Positions 27,260-37,800 of a stretch of 64,000 nucleotides of DNA are shown here, piece after piece. Numbering within the stretch: the stretch's first letter is position 1; each line of letters starts with the position of its first letter. The DNA comes from Verrucomicrobia bacterium LW23 (GTDB lineage Bacteria > Verrucomicrobiota > Verrucomicrobiia > Methylacidiphilales > UBA1321). The notes below the pieces were generated by a model that did no database searches, was not told the DNA's origin, and saw only the letters and a list, made by a program, of their open reading frames with translations. A program made the translations under genes and the position numbers. Location: the NCBI GenBank assembly GCA_003054695.1, contig QAZA01000050.1:434001-498000 (forward strand), given 5' to 3'.

Positions 27260-28567
27260 ATGAAAGCCACCGACCTGCGCGGTATCCTCACCTACGTCCC
27301 TCGCTTTCGCGAGCGCATTTTCGTCATCGCCCTGGATGGCGAAATCATTGCGCAGGAGAACTTTCCGAACTTTCTTCTCGATATCGCCGTCCTGCGGAGC
27401 CTAAGCATCCGCATTATCATTGTACACGGCGCCGCACACCAGATCCGCGAAGTCGGAACCGCCATGGGCATCAAAGTCAGCAATGATGACGGTACAAGCG
27501 TCACCGACGCCGAGACCCTCAAAGTCGCCCTCACCGCGGCCAACCGCATCACGCACGAGATCATGGAGGGCCTCGTATCCAACGACTTACGCGCCTGCTA
27601 CACGACGGCCATCACCGCGCACCCCTTCGGCATCGTCGGCGGGGTCGATCACCTGCACACCGGCCGTGTCGAAAAAGTCGACACCGAGCTTCTTAACCAC
27701 TTGCTGGACAAGGATATAATCCCCGTCATCCCCCCCCTGGGCCTGGATGGCGACGGCCACACCTTCCGCTGCAACTCCGACGCCGTGGCGCTTGAAGTCG
27801 CCAAGGCCGTCAAGGCCGTCAAGCTCATCTACGTCGGCACCAACGGCGAGCTTAAACGCGCCGGCCGCGCCGTCAGCCAGATGTCCGTCTTCGAGGCCGA
27901 GGAATACTACCGCCGCAACCGCGCCGAAGTGCCGCCCGAACTCATCAGCAAGGTCGAGCACGCCATCAAAGCCGTGCGAGAAGGCGTGCAACGCGTCCAC
28001 ATCATCGACGGCCGCCAGGACGAAGCGCTGCTGACGGAAGTGTTTTATAACGAAGGCGTTGGAACGATGATCTACGCCAACGAGTACCAGGCCATCCGCC
28101 GCGCCCTCAAAAAAGACGTCCGCAATATTATGGCGCTTATCAAACCCTCCGTCGCCTCGGAGGAACTCGTCAAGCGCACCCGCCCCTCCATTCTCGCCCA
28201 GCTCAGCGACTACTATGTCTTCGAGATCGACCGCAATATCGTCGGCTGCGTGGCCCTGCACCCCTACCCGGAGCAGCGCAAAGCCGAACTCGCATGCCTC
28301 CACGTCAGCAGCAACAGCGAGAACCAGGGTATCGGCAACAAGCTGATGCTGTTTGTGGAAAACACTGCGCGAGAAAAAGGCGTGCAAGAGCTCTTTGCCC
28401 TTAGCACCCACGCCTTCAACTACTTACAGCAAAAAGGCGGCTACCGCGAAGGCACCCCCGACGATCTCCCGCCAGCCCGCCGGGAGAAGTACGACGCCAG
28501 CGGCCGCAACTCCAAAGTGCTCGTCAAATCCCTGACCAACGGCGCCAACGGAACCAAAAAGCCGTAA
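27260..28567 (+). CDS. argA: Amino-acid N-acetyltransferase (N-acetylglutamate synthase)
   Basis: A 435-residue two-domain enzyme that acetylates glutamate with acetyl-CoA, the first step of arginine synthesis. Residues about 1-290 are the amino-acid-kinase-like domain (RIFVIALDGEIIAQENFPNF, IIIVHGAAHQIREVG, IPVIPPLGLDGDGHTFRCNS-D), normally the arginine-sensing part. Residues about 295-425 are the GNAT acetyltransferase domain (YYVFEIDRNIVGCVALHPYP, CLHVSSNSENQGIGNKLM with the acetyl-CoA loop, LFALSTHAFNYLQQKGGY). The ATG is followed by the usual opening LRGILTYVPRFRER. No other arg gene adjoins. It is followed 10 bp later by the lipoate-ligase-like gene, so the two are probably co-transcribed. 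Confidence 0.95.
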   Translation: MKATDLRGILTYVPRFRERIFVIALDGEIIAQENFPNFLLDIAVLRSLSIRIIIVHGAAHQIREVGTAMGIKVSNDDGTSVTDAETLKVALTAANRITHEIMEGLVSNDLRACYTTAITAHPFGIVGGVDHLHTGRVEKVDTELLNHLLDKDIIPVIPPLGLDGDGHTFRCNSDAVALEVAKAVKAVKLIYVGTNGELKRAGRAVSQMSVFEAEEYYRRNRAEVPPELISKVEHAIKAVREGVQRVHIIDGRQDEALLTEVFYNEGVGTMIYANEYQAIRRALKKDVRNIMALIKPSVASEELVKRTRPSILAQLSDYYVFEIDRNIVGCVALHPYPEQRKAELACLHVSSNSENQGIGNKLMLFVENTAREKGVQELFALSTHAFNYLQQKGGYREGTPDDLPPARREKYDASGRNSKVLVKSLTNGANGTKKP

Positions 28568-28577
28568 AGCGCCGCAC

Positions 28578-29399
28578 ATGCAAGATCCTGCCTTACAGCT
28601 ACTTACCACTTCCCCAGCCGCTCCAATGGCCGAGCTCTGGCGCCTCATCATCCATGGCCCCGCCGGGCCGTCCTGGAACATGGCGGTGGACGAGGCCCTG
28701 CTACGCCAGGCGGCCGATGCCAACGCCATGCTTACAGGAAGCGAGGACTCGCCGGCTGTTCGCGCAAGCTCCTGCACAACAAGCACTTCCCCGCTTTACC
28801 CAGGCGCGGTGCTGCGCATTTATGAGTGGGATACGCCAGCCGTCAGCATCGGCTACTTCCAGCCCACCACTGTCGTCCCCGCAGGCCGGCCAAGCGTTCG
28901 CCGCTACACCGGCGGCGGCCTGGTCGATCACGAGCGCGACGTAACATACACCATCGCCCTGCCTCGCTGCCACCCTATCGCATCTCTCTCTACATCAGAG
29001 AGTTACGAGAGCATCCACCTGGGCGTTCGCGATGCTCTGGAAGCCATTGGAATTGCCGCCGAGGTTGTCCCCTGCTGCGACGACGGCGACTCCGCAGCGT
29101 GCTTCAACAAGGCCGTCAAGTTCGACCTCAAAGCAGGCTCCCTCAAGCTGGCCGGCGCCGCCCAGCGCCGTTCCCGCGACGCCTTCCTCCACCAGGGCAG
29201 CGTCCTGCTGCCGCCGCAGTCAACACCCGAGGCTGCAGCAGCCATTAATGCGCAACTCCGCGCCGCGCTCGCCGAGCACCTCCCGCGTACGCTCGGCTTC
29301 ATCGCCGTTGCTGCCGAGCTAACGCCCGACGAAGTTATCCTTGCCCGAGGACTCGACGCAACTCGTTATAGCTCAGCGGATTGGAACGAGCGCAGATAG
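28578..29399 (+). CDS. Lipoate-protein ligase A-like (biotin/lipoyl ligase family) protein
   Basis: 273 residues of the LplA/LipM-like family that attach or transfer lipoyl or octanoyl groups. Visible features: NMAVDEALLRQA near the start, LRIYEWDTPAVSIGYFQP, the substrate loop RRYTGGGLVDHERDVTYTIA, and KLAGAAQRRSRDAFLHQGSV with the catalytic Lys. An insert of about 25 residues (around GSEDSPAVRASSCTTSTS) after the first helix is unusual. In-frame ATG at 28626 (MAELWRLIIHGP) fits the usual family start better than 28578, so the first 16 residues may not be translated. Directly behind argA and convergent (11-bp gap) with the STAND-ATPase gene. Confidence 0.85.
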   Translation: MQDPALQLLTTSPAAPMAELWRLIIHGPAGPSWNMAVDEALLRQAADANAMLTGSEDSPAVRASSCTTSTSPLYPGAVLRIYEWDTPAVSIGYFQPTTVVPAGRPSVRRYTGGGLVDHERDVTYTIALPRCHPIASLSTSESYESIHLGVRDALEAIGIAAEVVPCCDDGDSAACFNKAVKFDLKAGSLKLAGAAQRRSRDAFLHQGSVLLPPQSTPEAAAAINAQLRAALAEHLPRTLGFIAVAAELTPDEVILARGLDATRYSSADWNERR

Positions 29400-29410
29400 C
29401 GCTGTTCCAC

Positions 29411-32400
29411 TCAGGTCGTCTTCCTGCTCAGCGCAGCCGCCCCCGCCTTGCCCGGCGCCTTCCGCAGTTGCGATTGTGCCACAAGCTCAAAGCACTCCTC
29501 CGCCTTGCGCACGTTCTCATTGTTCTCCCCGGCGGGCATGGCGCGGTAAGCCAGGCCCAAATTAAACTGAGTCATGGCCCACTCCCGGTGCGAATGGGCC
29601 TCCGTACGAATCCGCAGCGCACTCTCAAAGCAATTCACCGCCCTCAGCAGATTATTGGCGCGACCTCCCACAGGCATGTTGACAAGCGCGGCCCCAATGT
29701 TGTTGCGCAACAACGCCCACTCCCCAGGATAATCCTTTTCCGTAAACACTTCCAGCGCAGCCACATAGTGCTTGATCGCTTCACTCACCTGCTCTCCGCG
29801 CAAACCGGGTGGCATCCGCGCATAAATATTGCCCAGATTACACTGTGCACGAGCCCATTTCTCCGGCGTATGCTCGCGCGTATAGACTCGCAGCGCGGCC
29901 TTATAGCAAATATAGGCGCTACGGGCATTCTCCCCCTTCACCCCGGCCGGGAGCATGGCGGAGCACACCCCCAATGCGTGCTGACAATCCGCCCATTCAA
30001 CAGGAGTTGTCTGCTCAGATCTCACTCGAAGCGAAGCACTTAGTGCTTCAATCGCCTTCCGCAGCGACAGCACCGGATCAACCAGTCGGCGACTAAGCGC
30101 TACGCCCAGGTTGTACTGTGCACGGCCCCACTCGTACGAATCCTCAACCTCGCGCAAGCCCTTCAACGCCAACTGGAAAGAACCGATCGCTTCCTCCAGC
30201 GCCGCCGCCGCCTGCTTCTCCTCATGCCATTGCCCAAACAGCGAGCTTTGCAGGAGCTTGGCAAACCCAAACCCCTGATGGCATCGGCCAGCAAGCGCAC
30301 TCGCGCTATGTCCCTTTGTACCAGCCACTTGCGGAGACTCTCCACCTCCTGGCATCACCCCGGCCGAGGCCACAAGCTGCTCAGCCTCCCTGAAGTACCC
30401 GAGCGCCTGCAACAAAAGCCTCCACCGCTCCGAAGTCTCTTTATTCGAAGCACTTGCGCCCGCGGCATCACACGCTTCAGGCTCCCCACCTTCGTTGCCG
30501 GCGATCGGCGCGTCGAGAGCGCCAAGAAGCGCTGCCCGGGCTCGCAGCTCGACGATAGACGCCCGCGCCAGAGGGTGCGGAGCATCCCCCAACACCAATT
30601 GAGCCGCCTCAATATGCTGCGCGGCCCTGGCCACATTCTCCGCGCGCAACCGCCCGCCTCCCTCTATAAAGTGTTCTGCAAGAAGCTGATGCAACATCCC
30701 CCACTCCTTCGGTGAGTCATCGCGATCCATCAGTCGCAGCGCATGCTCCGCAGCATCCACCAACAGTCCTTCGCGCTGCGCCCTGTTGGGAGGAGCAAAC
30801 GCGGCACAAGCGCGGGCCAGGCAGAGATTTGCTAACGCAAATTCCATCGGATATCGTTGCTCATCATACACTTCCAACGCTCGCTTCAAGTGCTCAACAG
30901 CCTCCTCAAGATCCTGCTCCGGGACAAGCCCCGCCGACGGAGCCGCAGCGTGATCGCGCGCATCCAGCAGGGTTTGGCCGCAACGAAGGTGAATGCGCGC
31001 CCATTCCATCGGGTGCTCATCTTTTGTAAAGTATTTGAGCGCATGCACATAGCATGTGGAGGCGTGAACTGCGTTCTCATAAGCGGGGCCTGCAGGCAAT
31101 TGCCGGTAGGTATTGCCAAGAAAGTACTGAGCACGAGCCCATTCCTCAAGGTGGTCGCTCTCCCGAAACACCCGTAGCGCAAGACCGGCATGATGCACCG
31201 CCTTTTGGAGAAACTCCACCTGTGGATCCTTACCAAAAGCGGGCTTAACCACCGACTCCTCCATTGGCATACTTTGCCAAGCCGCCGCTATAAACATATG
31301 AGTACGCGCCCACGTCTCCGGAGTACTATTTTGAGTATATACTTTTAACGCTGACTCGTAGGCGTTTATGGCCAGACGAGTCAACGTCGCCCGCTGCGGT
31401 CCCTGCATCCGTCGAAGCGTGTGGCCCAGGTTGCACTGCGTCAGCGCAAAGGCTGCGGGGTTCGCACGCTGTGTGCGCACACGTAACGCTGCGCGGTAGT
31501 GATCCACTGCAAGCGCAAGTCCCTCATCTCCAGCCCCTTCCGATGCCGAGGCAGATTCGGCTGCCATCGCGGCAAGATTACTTTGGATCGTCGCCCATTC
31601 CTGCGGATGGCCTTCCTCTCGATAAACCCGGAGCGCTTGCTCGTAACAATCTTTCGCTTTCCTGAGGTTTTCGGATCGAGCTCCGTCTGACTTCTCACTA
31701 AGCACCGTGCCAAGATTGGTGATCGTGCGAGCCCATTCGTTCGGATTCGTATCGGGCTTCAGAACGGAAAGCGCCGCCCGGAAATGGGTCGCTGCCCTAC
31801 CCAGGTTCTCATCTCTATCCCCTTCCTGCAAAAGAAGATAAGCATCGCCAAGGCTATTTTGGGCTTCGGTCCATGGGCGGGTATGCTCGTCCTTGTTCAG
31901 AACGGTGAGCGCGGCCTCGTACTGAAGGAGAGCCGTCTGAATCGTTTCCTTCGTATCCTGTTGGGCCATAGCGAGTTTCACATCGCCCATGGCAAGGCGG
32001 GTTAACGCCCACTCGTACGGGTGCTTTGCCTTGGTAAAAACCTGCAGTGCTCGCTCGATGTAACCTATTGCCTGCGAAAGACTTCCCACCACATCGGGTG
32101 CATCAATATCCCGAAGGGCTATGCCGGCAAGGCGCTGTGCACGAGCCCAAATTTCCGGACCATCCGCCTCGGTCATGACTTGCAACGCCTGCTCCAGCAA
32201 GTGGAGCGCGAGTCCGTTGCTTACAGAGAGCGGAGTTAATCCAGCTTTCTCGAAATCTATAAGCGCTTCGGCCACCGCTATTAACGCTGCCTTCCACTGG
32301 TCTTTACCAACAATTCCGGCTTCTGCCGTTCCAAAATCCGCCTCCGTCCAGTACGTAATGAGCTGCCGCGCGGCAGCCGGGCGAATTCCCGGATTGCGAA

Positions 32401-33844
32401 GCGTCTGTTTCCAGTGCTCAAGGGCCTCGGCAGGTGCGGCGTACCAGGAGTGAAGGAGGGAAAGCGATGGCTCGTTCTGCGAAATCCAATAGTGATCATA
32501 CCACCGATTTACCTCTTGAACACTCTTCCCTTGAGATGCTCGAAGAAAGCTATCCCGAACTGCCGGATGATACCGGTACCAACCGCCGCCTATTGACTCT
32601 ACAAACGGGAGGCTGAGAACGTCGTCCCAGATCGATTTTCCAAATAGGTAATCCCGTTGCAGGTCCTTGGCCAGCACGCATTTGCGATCGAATCGAGGTG
32701 CCCACGCGAGGTCCGTAAGGAACCGTTGGAATACCGCCGGGCGCTGGATTGATTCCAGGTATCTGCCCAGTATTATGGACAACGCCTCGTCACCGGCTTC
32801 AGGCAGGGAAGGCCGCTTTGCCGCAGACTCTTGACTTGCTGCAAGCTTAAGATGGAGAGGAAGATACGTACGGTCGGCATTGGCTTCCGGGAGCAAAACG
32901 CCTGGAAGCGACTCGGCGGCGGCGCGGTCCAACCCGGTGAGAGTGCGTTGAACGAGGTCGCGATCCCAGCCGGCTTCCGGATAGTCCAATGACCACTTGA
33001 GCGGTTCCCTCGACGTCATCACAATCAGTATGCCTGCTGCCAGCGAGAAGCTGGCGAGACTGCGAAACCATGTGTCGATGCCTCGGCTCTGGGGGCTTTG
33101 CCCCATGCGCTTGCACGGCCAAAGTGCTTCGTAATCGTCGATAAAAAGCACGATCCTGCCCGCCTGGCCGGCGGTATGGCGCATGTATCGGTCGAGATCG
33201 GCCACAAAGTATCGAGCCATTTCCTCCGGAAGTTGTTCTCTGCCAACGCCCGACAACCTTTCGATACCATCTTTTCCACCAACAAGTCGAATCGCTTCGT
33301 CCCAGGCCAGAGTCGCGCCGGCAGGCGTCGCAGGATCATCGGGAGGGAACGGGCCCCGTGCATTCTCCTCGTTCTCCAGCACCGATTTCATAAACTCCAC
33401 ACCTGCGGCGATGCTGGGAAAATGTTGCCAGGGCCCTGCAGCATCGCCGGAATAGATGCTGGAAATGGCAGCAATCAACTCGAATCGTCGCATCGGAACA
33501 TGGAACTGCTCAGAAAGTTGCCCGGCCAAACGCGTCATTACATCAACATACGATCTCTCGTAACTATTTGTTCTCACGCATTTATGTACAGCGTACGGTC
33601 GTACCGCTTGTTCATTTGAAGACTGTTTTTGCACTTGCCCTATGCAATACTGGAGCAGGGCTGACTTCCCCACTCCAGCATCGCCGTTGAAGGCCAGCAC
33701 CGCTACGTCGCCGGGCGATGAGGCGTGAAGGTAGGTGGAGAAGAGCTCGAGTTCCGCGTTCCGCCCTGCAAAGGGCCGGTTTTCCGGCCAGGCGGCAAGG
33801 CTGGGCAAGCAATCCATTGGGGCAGGAGTCTGCGTATGCTGCAT
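29411..33844 (-). CDS. Large STAND-type P-loop NTPase with about 17 TPR-like repeats
   Basis: With the ATG at 33844 the product is 1477 residues. Residues about 20-300 form a P-loop NTPase: ENRPFAGRNAELELF opening, Walker A GDAGVGKS (Lys60), Walker B RIVLFIDDYEAL (Asp236/237), and SREPLKW sensor-like segment. A winged-helix-like stretch follows (YRYHPAVRDSFLRA, about 430). From about 545 to the end there are around 17 TPR-like units, each built on a pattern like EWARAQxNLG preceded by AxxxYxxALxVxT. This is the arrangement of STAND regulators (AP-ATPase/NB-ARC/NACHT relatives), where repeats sense a ligand and the NTPase oligomerises. No effector domain, signal peptide or membrane segment is seen before the NTPase. 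Upstream in-frame ATG 33952 is possible; the frame remains open to 34366 but then overlaps the divergent prepilin gene. The partner and function are unknown. Confidence 0.85.
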   Translation of the reverse strand: MQHTQTPAPMDCLPSLAAWPENRPFAGRNAELELFSTYLHASSPGDVAVLAFNGDAGVGKSALLQYCIGQVQKQSSNEQAVRPYAVHKCVRTNSYERSYVDVMTRLAGQLSEQFHVPMRRFELIAAISSIYSGDAAGPWQHFPSIAAGVEFMKSVLENEENARGPFPPDDPATPAGATLAWDEAIRLVGGKDGIERLSGVGREQLPEEMARYFVADLDRYMRHTAGQAGRIVLFIDDYEALWPCKRMGQSPQSRGIDTWFRSLASFSLAAGILIVMTSREPLKWSLDYPEAGWDRDLVQRTLTGLDRAAAESLPGVLLPEANADRTYLPLHLKLAASQESAAKRPSLPEAGDEALSIILGRYLESIQRPAVFQRFLTDLAWAPRFDRKCVLAKDLQRDYLFGKSIWDDVLSLPFVESIGGGWYRYHPAVRDSFLRASQGKSVQEVNRWYDHYWISQNEPSLSLLHSWYAAPAEALEHWKQTLRNPGIRPAAARQLITYWTEADFGTAEAGIVGKDQWKAALIAVAEALIDFEKAGLTPLSVSNGLALHLLEQALQVMTEADGPEIWARAQRLAGIALRDIDAPDVVGSLSQAIGYIERALQVFTKAKHPYEWALTRLAMGDVKLAMAQQDTKETIQTALLQYEAALTVLNKDEHTRPWTEAQNSLGDAYLLLQEGDRDENLGRAATHFRAALSVLKPDTNPNEWARTITNLGTVLSEKSDGARSENLRKAKDCYEQALRVYREEGHPQEWATIQSNLAAMAAESASASEGAGDEGLALAVDHYRAALRVRTQRANPAAFALTQCNLGHTLRRMQGPQRATLTRLAINAYESALKVYTQNSTPETWARTHMFIAAAWQSMPMEESVVKPAFGKDPQVEFLQKAVHHAGLALRVFRESDHLEEWARAQYFLGNTYRQLPAGPAYENAVHASTCYVHALKYFTKDEHPMEWARIHLRCGQTLLDARDHAAAPSAGLVPEQDLEEAVEHLKRALEVYDEQRYPMEFALANLCLARACAAFAPPNRAQREGLLVDAAEHALRLMDRDDSPKEWGMLHQLLAEHFIEGGGRLRAENVARAAQHIEAAQLVLGDAPHPLARASIVELRARAALLGALDAPIAGNEGGEPEACDAAGASASNKETSERWRLLLQALGYFREAEQLVASAGVMPGGGESPQVAGTKGHSASALAGRCHQGFGFAKLLQSSLFGQWHEEKQAAAALEEAIGSFQLALKGLREVEDSYEWGRAQYNLGVALSRRLVDPVLSLRKAIEALSASLRVRSEQTTPVEWADCQHALGVCSAMLPAGVKGENARSAYICYKAALRVYTREHTPEKWARAQCNLGNIYARMPPGLRGEQVSEAIKHYVAALEVFTEKDYPGEWALLRNNIGAALVNMPVGGRANNLLRAVNCFESALRIRTEAHSHREWAMTQFNLGLAYRAMPAGENNENVRKAEECFELVAQSQLRKAPGKAGAAALSRKTT

Positions 33845-34082
33845 AGAATGCAATGTGCTCGCCACAAGGGCTGTGTTCAATATTGTTTTCAGGATGTTGC
33901 GTAATTTTGGCGTACCCGTACATGGCCTTCGTCTTAAGTGCCTCCTCTCCATATTGTTATGAGCACTAAGCTTTCTTCGTTCAGGGCCGATAACTTCAGG
34001 ACACTTCGGCCTGATCGCTTCCGTATGGGATCTGTATAAATTGAAATGCTGGAGATAGGGACGTACACTTCGCTTAATCAAT

Positions 34083-34730
34083 ATGAATGCGACGCGCTTG
34101 AACATCCGGGACAGTATTTCGCAATGCTCGCGTAAGGCATTTAGTCTCATCGAGTTAATGTCGGTGATCGCGCTGGTGTCAATCATGCTTTCGATGTCTG
34201 CGCCGACGCTTTTTTCCATGCTTTCGGGTCGCTCGGTTTCGTTGGGGCTCAACACTGTCGCCAGCATGACAGCGCAGGCGCGCCAAACCGCCCTTTCGGG
34301 CGGGCAGCCTGTGGCCCTGGTTATCTCCACAGCCGATGCGGCTAACCCTAACAGCACGCAGGGCATTATCTTGCTCGCGGCGGTGGGTCAGGATGGGAGC
34401 GGCACCATGCAGTGGAAGGCTAAATGCATATGGAACCGTTTGCCGCGCAACGTGTTAGTGGAGGCGTTTGAGCGTTCCGGAGGCTCCAGCTTTTTCAACA
34501 ATGCTTCTACATCTGCCGGCGGTCCGCTGACGGGTACGCTGCCGGTTCAAATGGATAACAGGCCTGTCGAGAGCTACGTTTACATCGTGTTTTACCCCGA
34601 TGGCACGGTCAGCTCGCCTACGGCAGGACCCGCCATTACCATACGCCAGCGCGGGCGCCAGACTGCACAGCCGGATTTTACGTTGGTGGTGCAATCGGAT
34701 TCGGGACGCTCGAAGGTTATCGCCAACTAA
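34083..34730 (+). CDS. Prepilin-like protein resembling Verru_Chthon cassette protein D
   Basis: 215 residues with a type IV prepilin leader: short basic N-terminus, then KAFSLIELMSVIALVSIMLS, with Ala19 before Phe20 where most prepilins have Gly, and the conserved Glu at +5. The body (ASMTAQARQTALSGGQPVAL, VYIVFYPDGTVSSP) is like GspH/FimT minor pseudopilins and like cassette protein D at 59761-60474. Here, however, no B, C or A partner follows; the next genes encode secreted beta-propeller proteins. It is divergent from the STAND gene (238 bp apart). Probably processed by a prepilin peptidase encoded elsewhere and anchored or assembled in the inner membrane. Confidence 0.82.
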   Translation: MNATRLNIRDSISQCSRKAFSLIELMSVIALVSIMLSMSAPTLFSMLSGRSVSLGLNTVASMTAQARQTALSGGQPVALVISTADAANPNSTQGIILLAAVGQDGSGTMQWKAKCIWNRLPRNVLVEAFERSGGSSFFNNASTSAGGPLTGTLPVQMDNRPVESYVYIVFYPDGTVSSPTAGPAITIRQRGRQTAQPDFTLVVQSDSGRSKVIAN

Positions 34731-34768
34731 TGCGATCACGAGCGGGGCGAATGCACACATTATATACA

Positions 34769-34791
34769 GCCCATTCGTTTTTGCAATGGGC
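34769..34791 (+). other. Small hairpin between prepilin and beta-propeller genes
   Basis: GCCCATT (34769-34775) pairs with AATGGGC (34785-34791) around a 9-base T-rich loop. No T-run follows. It may attenuate transcription or define mRNA ends inside a shared transcript. Confidence 0.35.
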
Positions 34792-34815
34792 GGGCGACTC
34801 AGCTAGCTTGAGGGG

Positions 34816-37800
34816 GTGGCACCCTCTTACGCACTGATTCTTGCATTAGCCTTTGTTGGATCGGCAAGCTTAACTGTCTCCAAAGCCGATCTCCCCATCG
34901 CTGCCGGTCTACACCATAGCCTGGGCCAGACGCGGAAGGCTGCAGCCGCAAGGCCTTTGAATCCCGCAGCAACAACTGCCCCGTTTAGCGCCGACGACTT
35001 TGTGCGGATCTCTACTGATGCGGATCCCTATGTGGCTTATGCCGTGCGCCTTACGGAGACGGCAGTGCACATTGCGGTAGAGACCGAGTCGATACCTGGC
35101 AGCGAGGCCACCCCGGAGGCGGAAGTAGGTGTGGCGCTGGAGAAGAAGGTTGTGCTGGATCGCAGCGATGCAACGCGTTCTGTTGCTGCCACTTCCGCGC
35201 ATTCCAAGGGCCAGTTGCGCACTCGTTTTGTCTATGCCGTCCCCAAGCAGCGGCTTGGCGCTATCTCCCTGCCCTGGAGCCAGTTACGCGTGGCGATCCG
35301 GGTCGCATGGGAGGACAGGCGCCTTCCTGCCGCCCGTCAACCGCTGTTTGCGCAGCGCTATTTTGATACCGGGCCAGGCGGCAATTTTGCGCCGCTTACT
35401 ATGGAGGGAACCGGCGACTTCACGTCGTGGCAAGTATTTGATGTTGTTGGCTATGCGAATGCAGTTCGGGCCAGGAAGGAGCGCCTTGTTGTGGAGCTGC
35501 AGCAGCCGCAAAAGGGGCGCGCCTCCATAGTTATCGACGATAAGCACGGCAAAAGGATCCGCAATCTGGTAAACGCTGCCGACTATGAACAGGGCGTGCA
35601 CCAAGTGGTTTGGGATGGCCGCGATGACAACGGAAGGCCCGTGGAGCCAGGTATTTACACGTGGCGGGCGCTCACGCATGCGGGGATTCGACCGCACTAT
35701 TTGTTCTCCTACTACAACCCGGGTACTCCGCCCTACGGGCGGGCAACTCCTAGCTCTAACTGGGGCGGAGATCACAGTGACCCTATGGCCGCAACTGCTT
35801 ATGGCAGTGATGTTTATCTGGGCTGGCCTGTGGCGGAGTCTGGTAATAATATTATTCGGGTCAATCTTGATGGTGAGAAGCAGGCGGATTTCAACCTGCC
35901 AAGTCACGCGGGAGGCGGCTCGGCGTTAATGCTGGCGGCGGATGCGGACCATCTCTACGTGGCAGCGGAGGGAAAGCCGTGGTACGACGCGTTTACGCAG
36001 GGGCCCGATGGGACGTGGGAGTGTCGGCGCCCGTTGAATTTGTTCCGCTTTTCGCGCACGGGCGAAATGGTGCGCTACGGCGGGTCGCGCGGCGAACTTC
36101 TTATCACTAACAATATCCTCAAGGGGTCCGGAGCAGCACCCAAATGGGTACTTCCTCCAGAGAATCTGGCAGGTTTTGCCCTTCATCGCGGGCGTCTCTA
36201 CGTTTCGCTTGGCAAGGAAGATCGCGTGTTGGCGTTTGATCCTGTATCAGGCAAGCAGGTGGCCGAGATTCCGCTGACGAAACCGTCGTTGCTGGCGGCC
36301 TCGCCGGGCGGGCGTCTTGCTGCCATTTCCGACGGGCAGATGGGCTGGCTGGAGCCGGATTCGGGCAAGTTTACCGCAATTGGCAAGCTGAAGGCGGTGG
36401 TACCGCGCGGGCTGGCCATCTCCGCCGCGGACGAGTTTGTGGTGAGCGATAACGGGCCGGATCAGGACATCAAGATTTTCTCGCCAAAAGATGCGACGCT
36501 GGTGCGGACGATTGGCATGAAGGGCGGGCGCCCGAGCCTCGGCGCGTGGAAGGCGAACGGCGTATTCCAGCCTTTCGGGATTGCGCTGGATAGCGCGGGA
36601 CGGCTGTGGGTGGCGGAGAACGATTCGACACCACGCCGCGTAAGTCGTTGGGATTACGCGGCCGGCAGCATTTCGAAGGAGTTTTTTGGGCCGTGCCACT
36701 ATGGCGCCGACGGCGGTGGCTTTGATGTGGCGGACTCGACGCGATGGATTGGTGCGGGGGTGCTGTGGAAGCTCGATTTTGCCTCCAAATCGGCCACACC
36801 ACTTTCCACGCTGTACCGCCGCACGGCGCCGGCGCAGCTTATTGAGAACCTGCATAACGGGCTGATGCATTTTGTCCACAAGGAGGGGCGCACGTTTGTT
36901 GTCAGCCAGACGAAACAGATTGCCGTGTTTGAACTTGCTGCGGATCAAACACTTAGGCCGGTAGCGGTGGTGGGGTCGCTGCTTCGGACAGCCAACGCCA
37001 AACGGTGGACGCTGCCGGCATCCCTGGCGGAGGTGCCGGCGGTAAAGGAAGCTGTGGAGCGCGCATGCTCCAAGCTAAAGGTTGATATTGCAACGATTTA
37101 CGTACCCTCCCCGCGGTATGCGGACCGCTATGAATTTCCGGAGCCCGTGCTGAAGGAGGCCGAGCTGAGCTACCTGTGGGTGGACCGCAACGGGGATGGA
37201 CTGATCGCCAACGACGAGTTTCAGTTCCTGCCGCAGGGCCACCGCTGGTTCCTCTCCTACTGGGGCAACGGCTACCTCGATACGACGCTGAAGATTCCGG
37301 TGACGACTTCCGAAGGGAAGGCGCTTATGGTGGAGCTAGCGCCAGGTGGCTTCTTGCCCTCCGGCGTGCCGGACTACCAGTTGCAACCTGCTCTGGATAA
37401 AGCTGTTGCGATGGAGTCGCTACCGGCGGATATCAACGCGATGGCGACCGACCGGCATCAGCGCCTGCTGGTTAACGCCAACCCGATGACGGCCTATGGC
37501 CCGGGCGGCAAGCGGCTGTGGACGATTCCGAACAACTGGCCGGGGGTGCACGCCTCTCAAAAGGCGCCGCTGCCGGAGCGCGGGGTGATGCAGGGGCCGC
37601 TGTTTTTCCTGGGCGTTGCGCCTCTGGATAAGGAGTCGGACGTGACGATACTTAACGGTAACCACGGGCGATTTTTTGTCGTATCTACCGATGGTATCCT
37701 GATGGACGAGTTGTTCGCGGATATCCGAATCTCCCGCGACGGCGGGCCGTATATGATTGGGGGAGAACCATTTGGCGGATTTTTTGAGAAGTCGCAAAGC

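Noticed and set aside
34080-34096. ATATGAATGCGACG at the start of the lone prepilin gene as another copy of the glycan-locus operator.
   Set aside because: Only one half-site matches; there is no inverted second half, so it was not counted.
33845-34366. Extension of the STAND NTPase frame to an upstream start.
   Set aside because: It overlaps the divergent prepilin gene at 34083-34730 and contains no conserved sequence; ATG 33844 or 33952 is more plausible.
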